In this document: in pieces, positions 26,899-36,529 of the stretch
How positions within the stretch are numbered: position 1 is the stretch's first letter
How the letters are laid out: each line of letters begins with the position of its first letter
Made by a program: the position numbers and the translations under genes
The notes under the pieces: model-generated
Seen by the model: the letters and a program-made list of their open reading frames with translations, nothing else
Told to the model about the DNA's origin: nothing
Databases searched by the model: none
Source: Gammaproteobacteria bacterium
GTDB taxonomy: Bacteria; Pseudomonadota; Gammaproteobacteria; DSM-16500
DNA length: 64,000 bases
Direction: 5' to 3'
NCBI GenBank assembly: GCA_019634835.1
Contig: JAHCAO010000007.1
Coordinates: 1 to 64,000 of the forward strand

Positions 26899-29619
26899 TT
26901 ATCCTAACTTCCCATGGCATTGCTTATACTTTTTGCCAGAATCACATGGGCATGGATCATTCCGACCAACCTTTGGCGTATCACGAACAAAAGTTAATTT
27001 GTCCATCATAGGTTCATCTTCACGCACTGCTACTTCCGCGTCTTGTAATACATCTATCTCAGCATGCTTATATTCCATTTGCATAGGATTTATCGTATGA
27101 CGACGCTGTGCTTCCATATATTGAACATCTTGCTCCACTGCTACTTCAAATTTACTTAAAGTAGAAATGACATGAAAGTTCACCTTATCCAGTAATTGTG
27201 CAAATAACTCAAATGCTTCGCGCTTATATTCTTGTTTTGGATTTTTTTGCGCATAACCACGCAAATGTATTCCTTGGCGCAGATAATCCATAGCAGCTAA
27301 ATGTTCGCGCCAAGAAGTATCTAAAGTTTGCAGCATCACTGCTTTTTCAAATTGCTGCCTCACTTCTGGCGAAACCTGCGTCATTTTATTTTGATAAGCT
27401 TCTTTAAATGCTGATTGAACCTGCTCGCGCAAACGATCTTCATCCATGGTGGTGTCTTGTTCTAACCACTGGCGCAACGGCAATTTCAAATTGAAATCGC
27501 TTTCCAAACGTTGTCCCAATCCTGGAATATCCCATTCCTCTTCCATGCTACGCGGAGGAATGTAAGAATCAATCAGTTGATCCATCACACGATGGCCAAT
27601 CTCTACAATAGCATCAGAAATGCTTTCAACACTGAGTAATTCATCTCGTTGACCATAAATCACTTTACGCTGCTCATTAGCCACATCGTCATATTCTAAT
27701 AATTGTTTGCGCACATCAAAATTGTACGCTTCCACTTTGCGCTGTGCGTTCTCAATACTTCTGGATAACATACGAGATTCTAAAGCAGCGCCTTTTTCCA
27801 TGCCAATACGCTGCATAATAGAATTTAATCGGTCTCCGCCAAATATGCGCAACAAATTATCTTGTAAAGAAAGATAAAATCGTGATTTACCTGGATCACC
27901 CTGGCGCCCAGAACGGCCACGCAATTGATTATCAATGCGTCTAGACTCATGGCGCTCCGTGCCTAATACATATAAGCCACCCGCCGCGACAACTTGCGCA
28001 TGTCTTTCATTCCACGCTTTTCTACGGCGCTCAACTTCTTCTGGTAAAGGTGCTTCAAGCGCTTTTAATTCAGCTTCTAAGTTACCACCCAGAACAATAT
28101 CAGTACCTCGTCCCGCCATGTTGGTCGCAATCGTCACTGCACCTGGCCTGCCTGCTTCAGCAACAATCTGCGCTTCTTTTTCATGAAATTTAGCATTTAA
28201 TACTTGATGCGGAATTTTTTCTTTCTTTAACAATCCTGATAAATATTCAGAAGCCTCGATAGAGGTCGTACCAACTAAAATAGGTTGTTTTGTTTCATAA
28301 GTCTTTTTAATGTCCTCCACAATCGCAGCATATTTTTCTTCTGCAGACATATACACAAAATCCGCGTGGTCAGCACGAACCATCTCTTTATGTGTAGGAA
28401 TCACGACAACTTCCAAACCATAAATTTGCTGGAATTCATAGGCTTCTGTATCTGCCGTACCTGTCATACCAGCAAGTTTTTCATAAACACGGAAATAGTT
28501 TTGGAAGGTAATGGAAGCTAAGGTTTGATTTTCTTGATTGATTTTAACTTTTTCTTTTGCTTCTATTGCTTGATGCAATCCATCAGACCAACGTCTGCCT
28601 GGCATGGTTCTACCAGTATGTTCATCTACAATCACAACTTCATTATTTTGCACGATATAATCGATATCACGATGGAATAATGCATGTGCACGCAACGCTG
28701 CATAAATATGATGCATTAATACGATATTTTGCGCATCGTAAAGACTTTCTCCTTCACGTAAAAGACTCGCTTTTGCCAGTAATTCTTCTACATGCAGATG
28801 CCCTTCTTCACTTAAGAAAGCCTGCTTGATTTTTTCATCCAGGCTATAATCACCTGGTGCATCCTTATTTTCTTGCTTAGTTAATTGTGGAATAATTTCA
28901 TTAATTGTAATGTAAAGATCTACACTCTCTTCCGCAGAACCAGAAATAATTAATGGTGTGCGAGCTTCATCGATAAGAATAGAGTCTACTTCATCGACAA
29001 TAGCATAATGTAATCCGCGCTGGACTTTTTCATTCAACTTAAAAACCATATTGTCGCGGAGATAATCAAAACCAAATTCATTATTAGTGCCATAAGTAAT
29101 ATCTGCACGATACGCTGCTTGTTTATCTGATTGAGACATACCATGAAGATTCACATCGACTGTTAAACCTAAAAATTCGTATAATGGCCGCATCCACTCG
29201 GCATCACGCTTAGCTAAATAATCATTCACCGTGACAATGTGAACTCCTTTTTGCGGTAAAGCATTCAAATAAGCTGCTAATGTTGCAACTAATGTTTTTC
29301 CTTCACCAGTGCGCATTTCAGCAATATTTCCACCATCCAACACCATGCCGCCAATCAATTGGACATCAAAATGGCGCATATTTAACACTCTTTTTGCTGC
29401 TTCACGAACAACTGCAAATGCTTCTGGCAATAGCCTCTCTAACGATTCTCCTGATTGTAAGCGCTTTCTAAATTCACTTGTTTTTTCTTGCAACGCCTCA
29501 TTGGACAAAGCAGAAATTCCTGGCTCCATAGCGTTAATTTTTTCTACCGTTTTCCAACATTGTCGCAACACTCGCTGATTTCGACTACCGAGAACGTTTG
29601 TAAAAATACGATTTAACAT
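26899..29619 (-). CDS. secA: Preprotein translocase ATPase SecA
   Basis: SecA, 906 residues, the motor that drives unfolded preproteins through SecYEG. The Walker A motif MRTGEGKTL is at residues 102-110. [19 protein letters not shown] (DEAD-like Walker B) and the [10 protein letters not shown] helicase motif VI are present. Between them is the preprotein cross-linking domain. The C-terminus ends in the SEC-C zinc motif CPC...CHG (C890, C892, C901, H902), which binds SecB and lipid. All expected parts are seen. Upstream there is no secM; the gap to the dciA-like gene contains repeats. Confidence 0.98.
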   Translation of the reverse strand: MLNRIFTNVLGSRNQRVLRQCWKTVEKINAMEPGISALSNEALQEKTSEFRKRLQSGESLERLLPEAFAVVREAAKRVLNMRHFDVQLIGGMVLDGGNIAEMRTGEGKTLVATLAAYLNALPQKGVHIVTVNDYLAKRDAEWMRPLYEFLGLTVDVNLHGMSQSDKQAAYRADITYGTNNEFGFDYLRDNMVFKLNEKVQRGLHYAIVDEVDSILIDEARTPLIISGSAEESVDLYITINEIIPQLTKQENKDAPGDYSLDEKIKQAFLSEEGHLHVEELLAKASLLREGESLYDAQNIVLMHHIYAALRAHALFHRDIDYIVQNNEVVIVDEHTGRTMPGRRWSDGLHQAIEAKEKVKINQENQTLASITFQNYFRVYEKLAGMTGTADTEAYEFQQIYGLEVVVIPTHKEMVRADHADFVYMSAEEKYAAIVEDIKKTYETKQPILVGTTSIEASEYLSGLLKKEKIPHQVLNAKFHEKEAQIVAEAGRPGAVTIATNMAGRGTDIVLGGNLEAELKALEAPLPEEVERRRKAWNERHAQVVAAGGLYVLGTERHESRRIDNQLRGRSGRQGDPGKSRFYLSLQDNLLRIFGGDRLNSIMQRIGMEKGAALESRMLSRSIENAQRKVEAYNFDVRKQLLEYDDVANEQRKVIYGQRDELLSVESISDAIVEIGHRVMDQLIDSYIPPRSMEEEWDIPGLGQRLESDFNLKLPLRQWLEQDTTMDEDRLREQVQSAFKEAYQNKMTQVSPEVRQQFEKAVMLQTLDTSWREHLAAMDYLRQGIHLRGYAQKNPKQEYKREAFELFAQLLDKVNFHVISTLSKFEVAVEQDVQYMEAQRRHTINPMQMEYKHAEIDVLQDAEVAVREDEPMMDKLTFVRDTPKVGRNDPCPCDSGKKYKQCHGKLG

Positions 29620-30020
29620 GATGTGTCTTTACCTAGAAAAAAATCAAATGAAAACATTACCGTGTTCACTGAAAAAGTCAAATATAAAAACTTGGCAAGC
29701 ATTTGGTTAACTCACCATCCGTTGGTTTTTTGTCACTGAGCTGTCATGCGCAGACTTGCTCACTAAACCACTGTGGGCTTTACCCACTGCACTGCGTACC
29801 GTGGCGTGTCCGCGGTATCCAAACAGCTAGCTAGCATTTTTAACAGATTAACAAAACATATACAAAACTTAGCCGAAAGCGACTGATAATCTTATTGATG
29901 AACATTAACTCCATTATTGACGCGTTGCCCTAGTATATAGTAAAAATGTAGGCTGAGCACGTTACTTAAGAGGGTTCCTCATCGTCCGACATCCTTTCCA
30001 CACCCAGCACACAAAAGGTG
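29620..30020. other. Intergenic region upstream of secA
   Basis: A candidate secA promoter reads TTGACT (minus strand, 29681-29676) and TAATGT (29659-29654) with a 16-bp spacer; it is a fair match only. The rest holds a GC-rich palindromic repeat at 29779-29828. No gene seen. Confidence 0.35.
29779..29828 (+). repeat. GC-rich palindromic repeat (family C), copy 1
   Basis: About 50 bp starting TTTACCCACTGC and ending CGCGGTATCCAAACAGCT. An 8-bp stem TACCGTGG/CCGCGGTA (one G-T pair) surrounds CGTGT. It aligns with 35310-35364 and with the reverse complement of 24806-24856. Both plus-strand copies sit in gaps between cell-envelope genes. The design recalls the REP/RPE-like palindromes of intracellular bacteria. 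Confidence 0.55.
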
Positions 30021-30230
30021 TACGTTCACGGGGTAGCTATAGCATCCCAAAAAACGGAAGCTCTGCGATGTCGAAGCCATGAAGGCTCGTTAAGATGGAC
30101 ACAAGCGAAGGAATAAAGGCTATCATTTTAACCCATCTACTGTATTTCAAAGCGAGCCGTCGCGATAATTTGAATGGTGCCATCTACTAGTTTCCATTTT
30201 TTGGGATGCTATAGCTACCCCGTGAACGTA
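30021..30230. repeat. 210-bp inverted-repeat element (family A), full copy 1
   Basis: The first ~40 bases (starting TACGTTCACGGGGTAGCTAT) are the near-perfect reverse complement of the last 40 (ending ATAGCTACCCCGTGAACGTA). Inside are shared blocks GCTCTGCGATGTCGAAGCC and AAGCGAAGGAATAAAGGCT, and an inner pair GGCTCG/CGAGCC. The same layout recurs at 52271-52490 with different but still complementary arms. No open frame. I read it as a MITE-like or structured-RNA element. Confidence 0.75.
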
Positions 30231-30283
30231 TGAAAAGGTAACATGGATTATTACACGAGGGCTTATTGACCACTGGATGATTT

Positions 30284-30772
30284 ATGAAAAATCCGTCATG
30301 CAAAAAGGCTAACACATACATTCGATCTGATAGTCGTGATTTATGCACTATTTTCATAAAAGTTAAACTTTTAAATGAATTAACTCATAAAATCTTTACA
30401 TTACTTGAACCCAGCTTAGTAAAATACTGCCAAATCGGTAACTTAACCGGTAATAAACTTATATTCATCACTGCCAATGGATCAATAGCCACACAACTAC
30501 GTTTTCAATCTGTTGATTTACTCAAAAAATTTAGTCAAGACGCTTCATTAAAACAGATACAACAAATAGAGTGCAAAGTACGCCCCGCCACTACCACTTT
30601 GCCTACTCGACTAGAGGCCCACCCACCAAAAAACATGCCTCCTCTTTCACTTACAACAGCTGAAATGATGCATAACATAGCAGAATCAATCGATCATTCA
30701 ACATTAAGAGAAGTGATGAAGAGAATCGCAATGCGCACAAGACAAAAAAGAGGAATGCAAGCGAAGGAATAG
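30284..30772 (+). CDS. dciA: DciA-like protein (DUF721), C-terminus derived from a repeat
   Basis: A 162-residue protein whose first ~105 residues fit the DUF721/DciA pattern: LNELTHKIFTLLEPSLVKYCQIGNLTGNKLIFITANGSIATQLRFQ, then leucine-rich helices. DciA loads the replicative helicase DnaB in bacteria lacking DnaC, and a DUF721 gene between lpxC and secA is common in gammaproteobacteria. The last ~60 residues are low-complexity and basic (RIAMRTRQKRGMQAKE). The final codons and the TAG lie within a half copy of the family A repeat (from 30757), so the natural end may have been replaced. Assignment rests on pattern and position. Confidence 0.68.
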   Translation: MKNPSCKKANTYIRSDSRDLCTIFIKVKLLNELTHKIFTLLEPSLVKYCQIGNLTGNKLIFITANGSIATQLRFQSVDLLKKFSQDASLKQIQQIECKVRPATTTLPTRLEAHPPKNMPPLSLTTAEMMHNIAESIDHSTLREVMKRIAMRTRQKRGMQAKE

Positions 30773-30889
30773 AACTACCATTTCAACCAATCTACTATAT
30801 TATTGCAAAGTGAGCCGTCGCGATTGTTTGAATGGTGCTATCTACTTGCTTCCGTTTTTTTAAACCCGATGACTGTCCCTGTGAATGAT
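30757..30889. repeat. Family A element, right half only
   Basis: Starts GCAAGCGAAGGAATAG, matching the middle of the full copies (AAGCGAAGGAATAAAGG), and continues through GTGAGCCGTCGCGATTG and GAATGGTGCTATCTAC to the right end (CCCTGTGAATGATG). The left arm is absent. It overlaps the last 16 bases of the dciA-like gene and supplies its stop codon, and ends 10 bp before the lpxC stop on the other strand. Confidence 0.65.
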
Positions 30890-30898
30890 GATAAAAAA

Positions 30899-31831
30899 TC
30901 ATGCCTCAAGTAAAATAGGACGAACATAAGATATTGGAGAAGTACTTTTATCTTCAAAAGTGACAAATTCCCATGCATCTTTGTTGGCTAATAATTGACG
31001 TAAAATTCTGTTGTTTAGTGCGTGTCCTGATTTATGCCCCGTGAATGCTCCAATTAAACTAGACCCTAATAAATATAAATCACCCACCGCATCCAAAATC
31101 TTATGTTTAACAAATTCATTTTCATACCGCAAGCCATCTTCATTAAGGACACGAAAATCATCAATCGCAATGGCATTATCCAAACTAGCACCACGAGCCA
31201 AATTTAATGATTGAAGTTTCTCGAAATCAGCCATAAAGCCAAACGTACGAGCACGGCTCACTTCTTTAACATAAGAGAGACTAGAAAAATCCAATGTTGC
31301 TGTTTTTGTGTGCGACTTGAAAAGAGGATGGTCAAAATCAATGGTAAATGTCACCTTAAACCCATTAAAAGGCTCAAAACATGCCCACTTATCGCCATCT
31401 TTAATTTTAAGTCTGCGTTTAATACGGATAAATCTTTTTGGAGCATTCTGTTCTTCAATACCAGCTGATTGTATTAAAAATACAAATGGGCCAGCACTAC
31501 CATCCATAATAGGAATCTCAGAAGCGGTTACATCAACATACGCATTATCAATACCTAAACCTGCAAATGCAGACAAAAGATGCTCCACTGTAGAAACACG
31601 TACGCTATCTTTCACTAAGGTAGTAGATAACGTAGTATCGCCAACATGTTCAGCTAATGCTGGAATTTCTACCATAGGGTCAAGGTCAACACGTCGGAAA
31701 TGAATCCCCGTGTTAACTGGCGCCGGATGCAGCACAATTTCCGCTCGCTCACCGCCATGCAATGTAATGCCAGTAGCTTTAATGACATTTTTAAGAGTAC
31801 GTTGTCTAATCATTCCTTGCTTCACATTCAT
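30899..31831 (-). CDS. lpxC: UDP-3-O-acyl-N-acetylglucosamine deacetylase
   Basis: LpxC, 310 residues, the zinc enzyme for the committed step of lipid A synthesis. Seen: the N-terminal [38 protein letters not shown] with the zinc-binding His, the central [11 protein letters not shown], and [18 protein letters not shown] with the other His ligands. In E. coli the level of LpxC is set by FtsH proteolysis acting on a hydrophobic C-terminal tag; here the end is VRPILLEA. ftsH lies elsewhere in this window. Downstream of ftsZ as usual, separated by 138 bp that may hold its own promoter. Confidence 0.97.
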   Translation of the reverse strand: MNVKQGMIRQRTLKNVIKATGITLHGGERAEIVLHPAPVNTGIHFRRVDLDPMVEIPALAEHVGDTTLSTTLVKDSVRVSTVEHLLSAFAGLGIDNAYVDVTASEIPIMDGSAGPFVFLIQSAGIEEQNAPKRFIRIKRRLKIKDGDKWACFEPFNGFKVTFTIDFDHPLFKSHTKTATLDFSSLSYVKEVSRARTFGFMADFEKLQSLNLARGASLDNAIAIDDFRVLNEDGLRYENEFVKHKILDAVGDLYLLGSSLIGAFTGHKSGHALNNRILRQLLANKDAWEFVTFEDKSTSPISYVRPILLEA

Positions 31832-31969
31832 CGTAATACTTGTGGATCATAACATAATGTGATGTTTTTCTGAAATAAAATTCGATTTAATTTACATCCT
31901 GCCACTCAAACCGTCACTCACTTTCCCTGACTCAAAGCAATCACCGACCACTATTGGTAGACAAAAACA

Positions 31970-33166
31970 TCATACCTCTTCTTCTTTACGCCGCAAGAAA
32001 GCAGGAATATCAAGGTAATCCATATCGTGAATTTTTTCTGTTGGCGCCAAGGGTCGATGATGAGTTTGTGCATGAGGCGGTGTGACAGAAACAGGAGAAG
32101 CATTTTGCTTTCGAACAATAGCAGGTTTATCCAGTTGCTCATAATCCACATTGTTTTCCTGTGGTTTAACATTGTCAATTGCCGGCATTTTGAGTGCAAT
32201 GGCAACTTGCTTTCTGCCTAGCCCCGTTACAATCACAGTCACTCGCACTTCATCACGCAGCTCAGGATCAATCACTGTACCTACCACAACGGTTGCACTT
32301 TCTGAAGTAATATTTTTGACTACTTCACCTACTTCTTCAAATTCACCAATAGAAAGATCCAAACCAGCTGTGATATTAACAAGAACACCTTTTGCCCCCG
32401 ACAAATCAACATCTTCTAACAATGGGCTAGCAATAGCCGCCTCTGCCGCCATACGGGCACGATTATCGCCTGAACTTACCCCTGTTCCCATCATAGCCAT
32501 ACCCATCTCTGACATAACAGTACGGACATCAGCAAAATCAACGTTAATCAATCCCGGTCTTGTTATTAATTCGGCAATCCCTTGTACCGCACCTCGTAAA
32601 ACATCATTTGCAGCTTTAAATGCATTGATGAGGGTGACATTTTTACCTAAAACAGTCAGTAATTTATTATTGGGAATAGTGATCAATGAATCCACATATT
32701 GTGACAGATTAGCAATTCCTTGCTCTGCTGTTTGCAAACGCATTTTTCCTTCAAAGGAAAATGGTTTGGTCGTCACCGCCACTGTCAGAATACCTAATTC
32801 TTTTGCAATTTGCGCGAACACTGGTGCGGCTCCTGTACCCGTTCCTCCACCCATACCAGCAGCAAGAAACACCATGTCAGAACCACCTAATACCGTACGG
32901 ATTTTTTCTCTATCTTCTTCCGCCGCCCGACGCCCCACCTCAGGGTTTGCTCCAGCACCTAAACCACGCGTAATATTTTCTCCTAGTTGGATGATCGTAT
33001 TTGCAGAAGAGTTTTTTAATGCTTGTGAATCTGTATTAGCACAAATAAACTCCACGCCCTCGATATGACCGGCCATCATATGCTCGATTGCGTTACCACC
33101 GCCGCCGCCAATACCAACCACTTTTATCACTGCATTTTGTTGACACGTATCTAATAGCTCAAACAT
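31970..33166 (-). CDS. ftsZ: Cell division GTPase FtsZ
   Basis: FtsZ, 398 residues. The tubulin signature GGGTGTGAAP is at residues 106-115, with N-terminal VVGIGGGGGNA and the T7 loop NVDFADVRTVMSEMG for GTP hydrolysis. A linker of ~50 residues with several His and Pro (PPHAQTHHRPLAPT) leads to the conserved tail YLDIPAFLRRK, which binds FtsA and ZipA. It polymerises into the Z-ring. It follows ftsA by 23 bp as in most gammaproteobacteria. Confidence 0.98.
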   Translation of the reverse strand: MFELLDTCQQNAVIKVVGIGGGGGNAIEHMMAGHIEGVEFICANTDSQALKNSSANTIIQLGENITRGLGAGANPEVGRRAAEEDREKIRTVLGGSDMVFLAAGMGGGTGTGAAPVFAQIAKELGILTVAVTTKPFSFEGKMRLQTAEQGIANLSQYVDSLITIPNNKLLTVLGKNVTLINAFKAANDVLRGAVQGIAELITRPGLINVDFADVRTVMSEMGMAMMGTGVSSGDNRARMAAEAAIASPLLEDVDLSGAKGVLVNITAGLDLSIGEFEEVGEVVKNITSESATVVVGTVIDPELRDEVRVTVIVTGLGRKQVAIALKMPAIDNVKPQENNVDYEQLDKPAIVRKQNASPVSVTPPHAQTHHRPLAPTEKIHDMDYLDIPAFLRRKEEEV

Positions 33167-33189
33167 GCCATCACCCCATTGAAGGATTG

Positions 33190-34428
33190 TTAAAAATTAC
33201 CCTGGAACCAGTTTTTCATCCTAGACCATAACCCTTTCATGCTAGGCTGATTAATGACAACTTCCCGCTGACTTGAACGCTGCTTCTGACCATACACTAG
33301 CAAACCCACGCCAGTTGCGTAAATAGGATTATGTATGATGTCAGGCAATCCTGTAACATTATATGGCTTACCGATGCGCACAGGTATTTTAAAAACTCTT
33401 TCAGCAAGCTCTTGCGCCCCCATAATTTTAGACGCACCACCAGTCAAAACAATGCCCGCTGCAATAAAATCTTCTAAGCCACTTCGACGCAATTCGCTTA
33501 AAGCTAGCGTAAACAATTCTTCATATCTCGCTTCAACCACTTCAGCCAGTGCTCTGCCATGGATACGCCGCCCGGCTCTATCACCCATTGTTGGTATTTC
33601 AATCGTTTGGTTTGGATCAATTAAATCTTGCAATGCACATCCATACTTAATTTTGATTTCTTCCGCATTGCGTGTTGGTGTTCTTAATGCGATGGCAATA
33701 TCGTTAGTTACTTGATCTCCAGCAATAGGAATCACAGCTGTGTGGCGAATAGCACCATCTGTGAAAATAGCAATATCACTAGTACCGCCACCAATATCTA
33801 TCATGCATACGCCAAGTTCTTTCTCATCTTCCGTTAAAATAGACTGACTTGAAGCAAATTGTTCAAGCACAATATCACTGGTGGACAATCCGCAACGTTT
33901 CATACACTTCACGATATTTTGCGCAGCGCTTACCGCTCCAGTGACAATATGAACTTTTGCTTCCAACCTAACACCTGACATGCCTACTGGTTCTCGAATG
34001 GAGTCTTGATTATCAATAATGAATTCTTGCGGCAATACATGTAGGATTTTCTGATCAGCAGGAATAGCAATCGCTTTTGCTGCATCAAGCACACGATCAA
34101 CATCACTTTGGGACACTTCATAGTCACGAATAGCAACAATACCGTGAGAATTCATGCTTCGGATATGACTGCCTGCAATGCCTGTATAAGCGGAAAAAAT
34201 CTCACATCCTGCCATATGCTCAGCATCTTCTACTGAACGCTGGATGGATTGCACCGTAGACTCAATATTTACAACAACACCTCTTTTTAACCCTTGTGAA
34301 GGATGCGACCCAAAGCCAATCACATTCAGCTTTCCATCGCCAGTCATTTCACCCACAAGAGTGACAACTTTCGAAGTGCCGATATCGATTCCTACCAAAA
34401 GATCTTTATGTATTGGCTTCTTTGCCAT
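33190..34428 (-). CDS. ftsA: Cell division protein FtsA
   Basis: FtsA, 412 residues, the actin-like ATPase that tethers FtsZ to the inner membrane. Seen: LLVGIDIGTSKVVTLVGE (phosphate 1), CMIDIGGGTSDIAIF (phosphate 2), VLTGGASKIMGAQELAERVF (adenosine motif) and the C-terminal amphipathic helix GLWSRMKNWFQGNF that inserts in the membrane. Full length. It lies 26 bp after the ftsQ stop. Confidence 0.97.
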   Translation of the reverse strand: MAKKPIHKDLLVGIDIGTSKVVTLVGEMTGDGKLNVIGFGSHPSQGLKRGVVVNIESTVQSIQRSVEDAEHMAGCEIFSAYTGIAGSHIRSMNSHGIVAIRDYEVSQSDVDRVLDAAKAIAIPADQKILHVLPQEFIIDNQDSIREPVGMSGVRLEAKVHIVTGAVSAAQNIVKCMKRCGLSTSDIVLEQFASSQSILTEDEKELGVCMIDIGGGTSDIAIFTDGAIRHTAVIPIAGDQVTNDIAIALRTPTRNAEEIKIKYGCALQDLIDPNQTIEIPTMGDRAGRRIHGRALAEVVEARYEELFTLALSELRRSGLEDFIAAGIVLTGGASKIMGAQELAERVFKIPVRIGKPYNVTGLPDIIHNPIYATGVGLLVYGQKQRSSQREVVINQPSMKGLWSRMKNWFQGNF

Positions 34429-34454
34429 ATTTTTTCTTCCACATTAAACCGGAA

Positions 34455-35201
34455 TCAAGTTGTTGCTATCGCCTCTTTTTTCCATCGCACTGCCATTCCA
34501 TTAGAGTAGCGTAAATCAATATAGTCTACACCTAATGGATGAGTTCCTACTATTTTTGGGTACACTTTCACAAAATGACTAAGGCGAGTCAAGATATCTT
34601 TATGACCTATTTGCATTGTAATGCCATTATTTAATGTTAACTTCCATGTAAAAAAGGGTGTCAATTCCAAATAAGAAATCTTAACATGTAATGGCCATAA
34701 TAATCGATTCATGTTGTGAAAATACCGCAACATAAAAATTTGCTGGCCTTCTGGCCCAGTGAATTGAGGAAGATCCTGTTGATTAATCTCTTGTTTAGGG
34801 ATAAATAATTCTCCTGCTTCGCTTAATAAACTTTTGCCATTCCATTTAGCAGCAGGTTTTTTCTCGACAATAGTGATTTCAACTTGATCTGGCCACACAC
34901 GCCTAACATATAAGTCTGATATCCATGGCATTTGCAATAGTTGATCTCTTATATATTCAACATTAATTGTAAAAAAACCACGACTGACTAGCGGAGTAAG
35001 TAAACGTTGTACTTCTTGATGATTCACATGGTAAATACCGTACACCCGGACGGTTCGGATGGGAAAACACTGTGAAAAATTAAGCTGGTTTAAAGTAAAA
35101 ACGACAGTGAGCACCATAGCGCCCAGTAAGGTAATTTTGAAGGTCTGTGATAAATATTCAACATAGTTTCTTGGCTGTTTTCCTTTTCTTAGGCTCATCA
35201 T
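34455..35201 (-). CDS. ftsQ: Cell division protein FtsQ
   Basis: FtsQ, 248 residues, a bitopic divisome protein that joins FtsB/FtsL to the rest of the machine. One membrane helix at about residues 26-45 (ITLLGAMVLTVVFTLNQL) follows a short basic cytoplasmic part. The POTRA domain starts at FPIRTVRVYGIYHVNHQEVQ, and WISDLYVRRVWPDQVEITIVEKKPAAKW is the conserved FtsQ block. The end reads GVDYIDLRYSNGMAVRW. The usual upstream neighbour ddl is absent; a 184-bp gap with a palindromic repeat takes its place. Confidence 0.95.
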   Translation of the reverse strand: MMSLRKGKQPRNYVEYLSQTFKITLLGAMVLTVVFTLNQLNFSQCFPIRTVRVYGIYHVNHQEVQRLLTPLVSRGFFTINVEYIRDQLLQMPWISDLYVRRVWPDQVEITIVEKKPAAKWNGKSLLSEAGELFIPKQEINQQDLPQFTGPEGQQIFMLRYFHNMNRLLWPLHVKISYLELTPFFTWKLTLNNGITMQIGHKDILTRLSHFVKVYPKIVGTHPLGVDYIDLRYSNGMAVRWKKEAIATT

Positions 35202-35309
35202 GATATACCTTAGTACAGCACCACGCTAAGTTTGGCCCTATTAGATTCGCTCAGACTTTGGTGTTATCTCACCTCGTCCCACTGTTATTTAACCTTGTTT
35301 GTCCTACAG

Positions 35310-35364
35310 TTTACTCACTGCGCCGTCGTGCCACGGCTTGTCCACGACATCCAAGCAGCTCAAC
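35310..35364 (+). repeat. GC-rich palindromic repeat (family C), copy 2
   Basis: About 55 bp starting TTTACTCACTGCGCCGTCGT and ending TCCAAGCAGCTCAAC, aligned with 29779-29828 and with the inverse of 24806-24856. GTCGTG/CACGAC can form a short stem. It lies in the ftsQ-murB gap, the place where ddl is normally found. Confidence 0.5.
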
Positions 35365-35385
35365 GGGCACAAAACTTGTTAACAC

Positions 35386-36327
35386 TTATTTTCTGCCAAT
35401 AATACAAACTTCCGGAATTAATCGTACACCAGTTTTCTCTTCAACAATAGCACCCACATTGGCTATCAAGTTTTCAATATCAGCAGAAGTGGCGCTGCGT
35501 TCATTAATAATAAAGTTTGCATGTTTCTCTGAAATACATGCTCCTCCAATATATTTTCCCTTGATACCACATTCTTCTATCAAACGTCCCGCATAGCTTC
35601 CAGGAGGATTACGAAAAACAGAACCACAATTGGCTGTGCCAGTAGGTTGTGTATGATGACGCTTTTCTAATAACGTACGGATATCATTTAATGACTTTTC
35701 TTTATCACCTATTTGTAGAGAAAAATGCCCTGCGACAAACCACTCGCCTTCTGGTCGCACAACATGCCGGTAATGGACTTCAAAGTCTGATAGAGGGCGG
35801 ATTTTAATTTCACCTTGCCGATTAATAGTTTCTACCATACGTACAAACCGCCAAGTCTCCCCGCCAAAACATCCCGCATTCATCGCTAACGCTCCCCCCA
35901 CCGTACCTGGAATACCAGCCATAAATTCTAGGCCAGTCGCACCAACCCTAGCGGTAAACCGAGCCAGTTGAGCAGAAGCAACTCCCGCTTCAGCACGAAT
36001 TTCTTGTGAGTCATTTTGTGACAATTGATTGAGTGCACCTTGCGTAATCACAACCACCCCTTCCACTCCGCCATCTCTCACTAATGTGTTACTACCTAAG
36101 CCCAACCAGGTAAGAGGGACGGTACTTGGCAACTCATGCAAAAATAGGGAAAGATCATCAAGATCAGCAGGTATATAGACATAATCAGCCGGCCCTCCTG
36201 TGCGCCAAGAAGTATAATGAGCGAGTGGCTCATTTTGTAAAAACTTGCCGCGAAGCTTGATTGCCAATGGTGATGAAAGAATATCATTCATACAAAAAGC
36301 CCATGAGTTAGAAATGATTACAGCCAT
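35386..36327 (-). CDS. murB: UDP-N-acetylenolpyruvoylglucosamine reductase
   Basis: MurB, 313 residues, the FAD enzyme that reduces UDP-GlcNAc-enolpyruvate to UDP-MurNAc. Seen: YTSWRTGGPADYVYIP, LGLGSNTLVRDGGVEG (FAD), GATGLEFMAGIPGTVGGALAMNAGCFG and NCGSVFRNPPGSYAGRLIEE with the catalytic Ser region; this is the short type II MurB form. Two starts are possible: 36327 or the ATG at 36291 (MNDILSSPLAIKLRG), which fits the family better; neither has a clear ribosome site. It is separated from murC by a 42-bp perfect inverted repeat. Confidence 0.95.
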   Translation of the reverse strand: MAVIISNSWAFCMNDILSSPLAIKLRGKFLQNEPLAHYTSWRTGGPADYVYIPADLDDLSLFLHELPSTVPLTWLGLGSNTLVRDGGVEGVVVITQGALNQLSQNDSQEIRAEAGVASAQLARFTARVGATGLEFMAGIPGTVGGALAMNAGCFGGETWRFVRMVETINRQGEIKIRPLSDFEVHYRHVVRPEGEWFVAGHFSLQIGDKEKSLNDIRTLLEKRHHTQPTGTANCGSVFRNPPGSYAGRLIEECGIKGKYIGGACISEKHANFIINERSATSADIENLIANVGAIVEEKTGVRLIPEVCIIGRK

Positions 36328-36358
36328 TTCTATTGAAAATAAAAACCTCTGTTACTGG

Positions 36359-36527
36359 ATGCATGACGAGTTTTTCGCAACGAGAGGATGAAGGTATTTT
36401 TCCTTCACCATTCACCGCAAAACACACTTATCCTTGAGTGAGTTTTACTCTCGCAGACTCTTGTCTGCGAGTGAATAGTTCATACAAAATACCTTCATCC
36501 TCTCGTTGCGAAAAACTCGTCATGCAT
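36359..36527. repeat. Perfect 42-bp inverted repeat between murB and murC
   Basis: The left arm 36359-36400 (starting ATGCATGACGAGTTTTTCGC) is the exact reverse complement of the right arm 36486-36527. The 85-base loop has its own 9-bp hairpin (CTCGCAGAC/GTCTGCGAG, 36453-36474). The transcript from murC into murB would carry it as a very stable stem; it ends 2 bp before the murC stop. The 15-mer AAAAACTCGTCATGC of the right arm recurs at 50508-50522. No open frame. Confidence 0.8.
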
Positions 36528-36529
36528 AC

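Noticed and set aside
32151..33068. 305-codon plus-strand open frame opposite ftsZ
   Set aside because: Antisense shadow of ftsZ caused by codon bias; no ribosome site and low-complexity Ser/Thr/Pro/Ile product.
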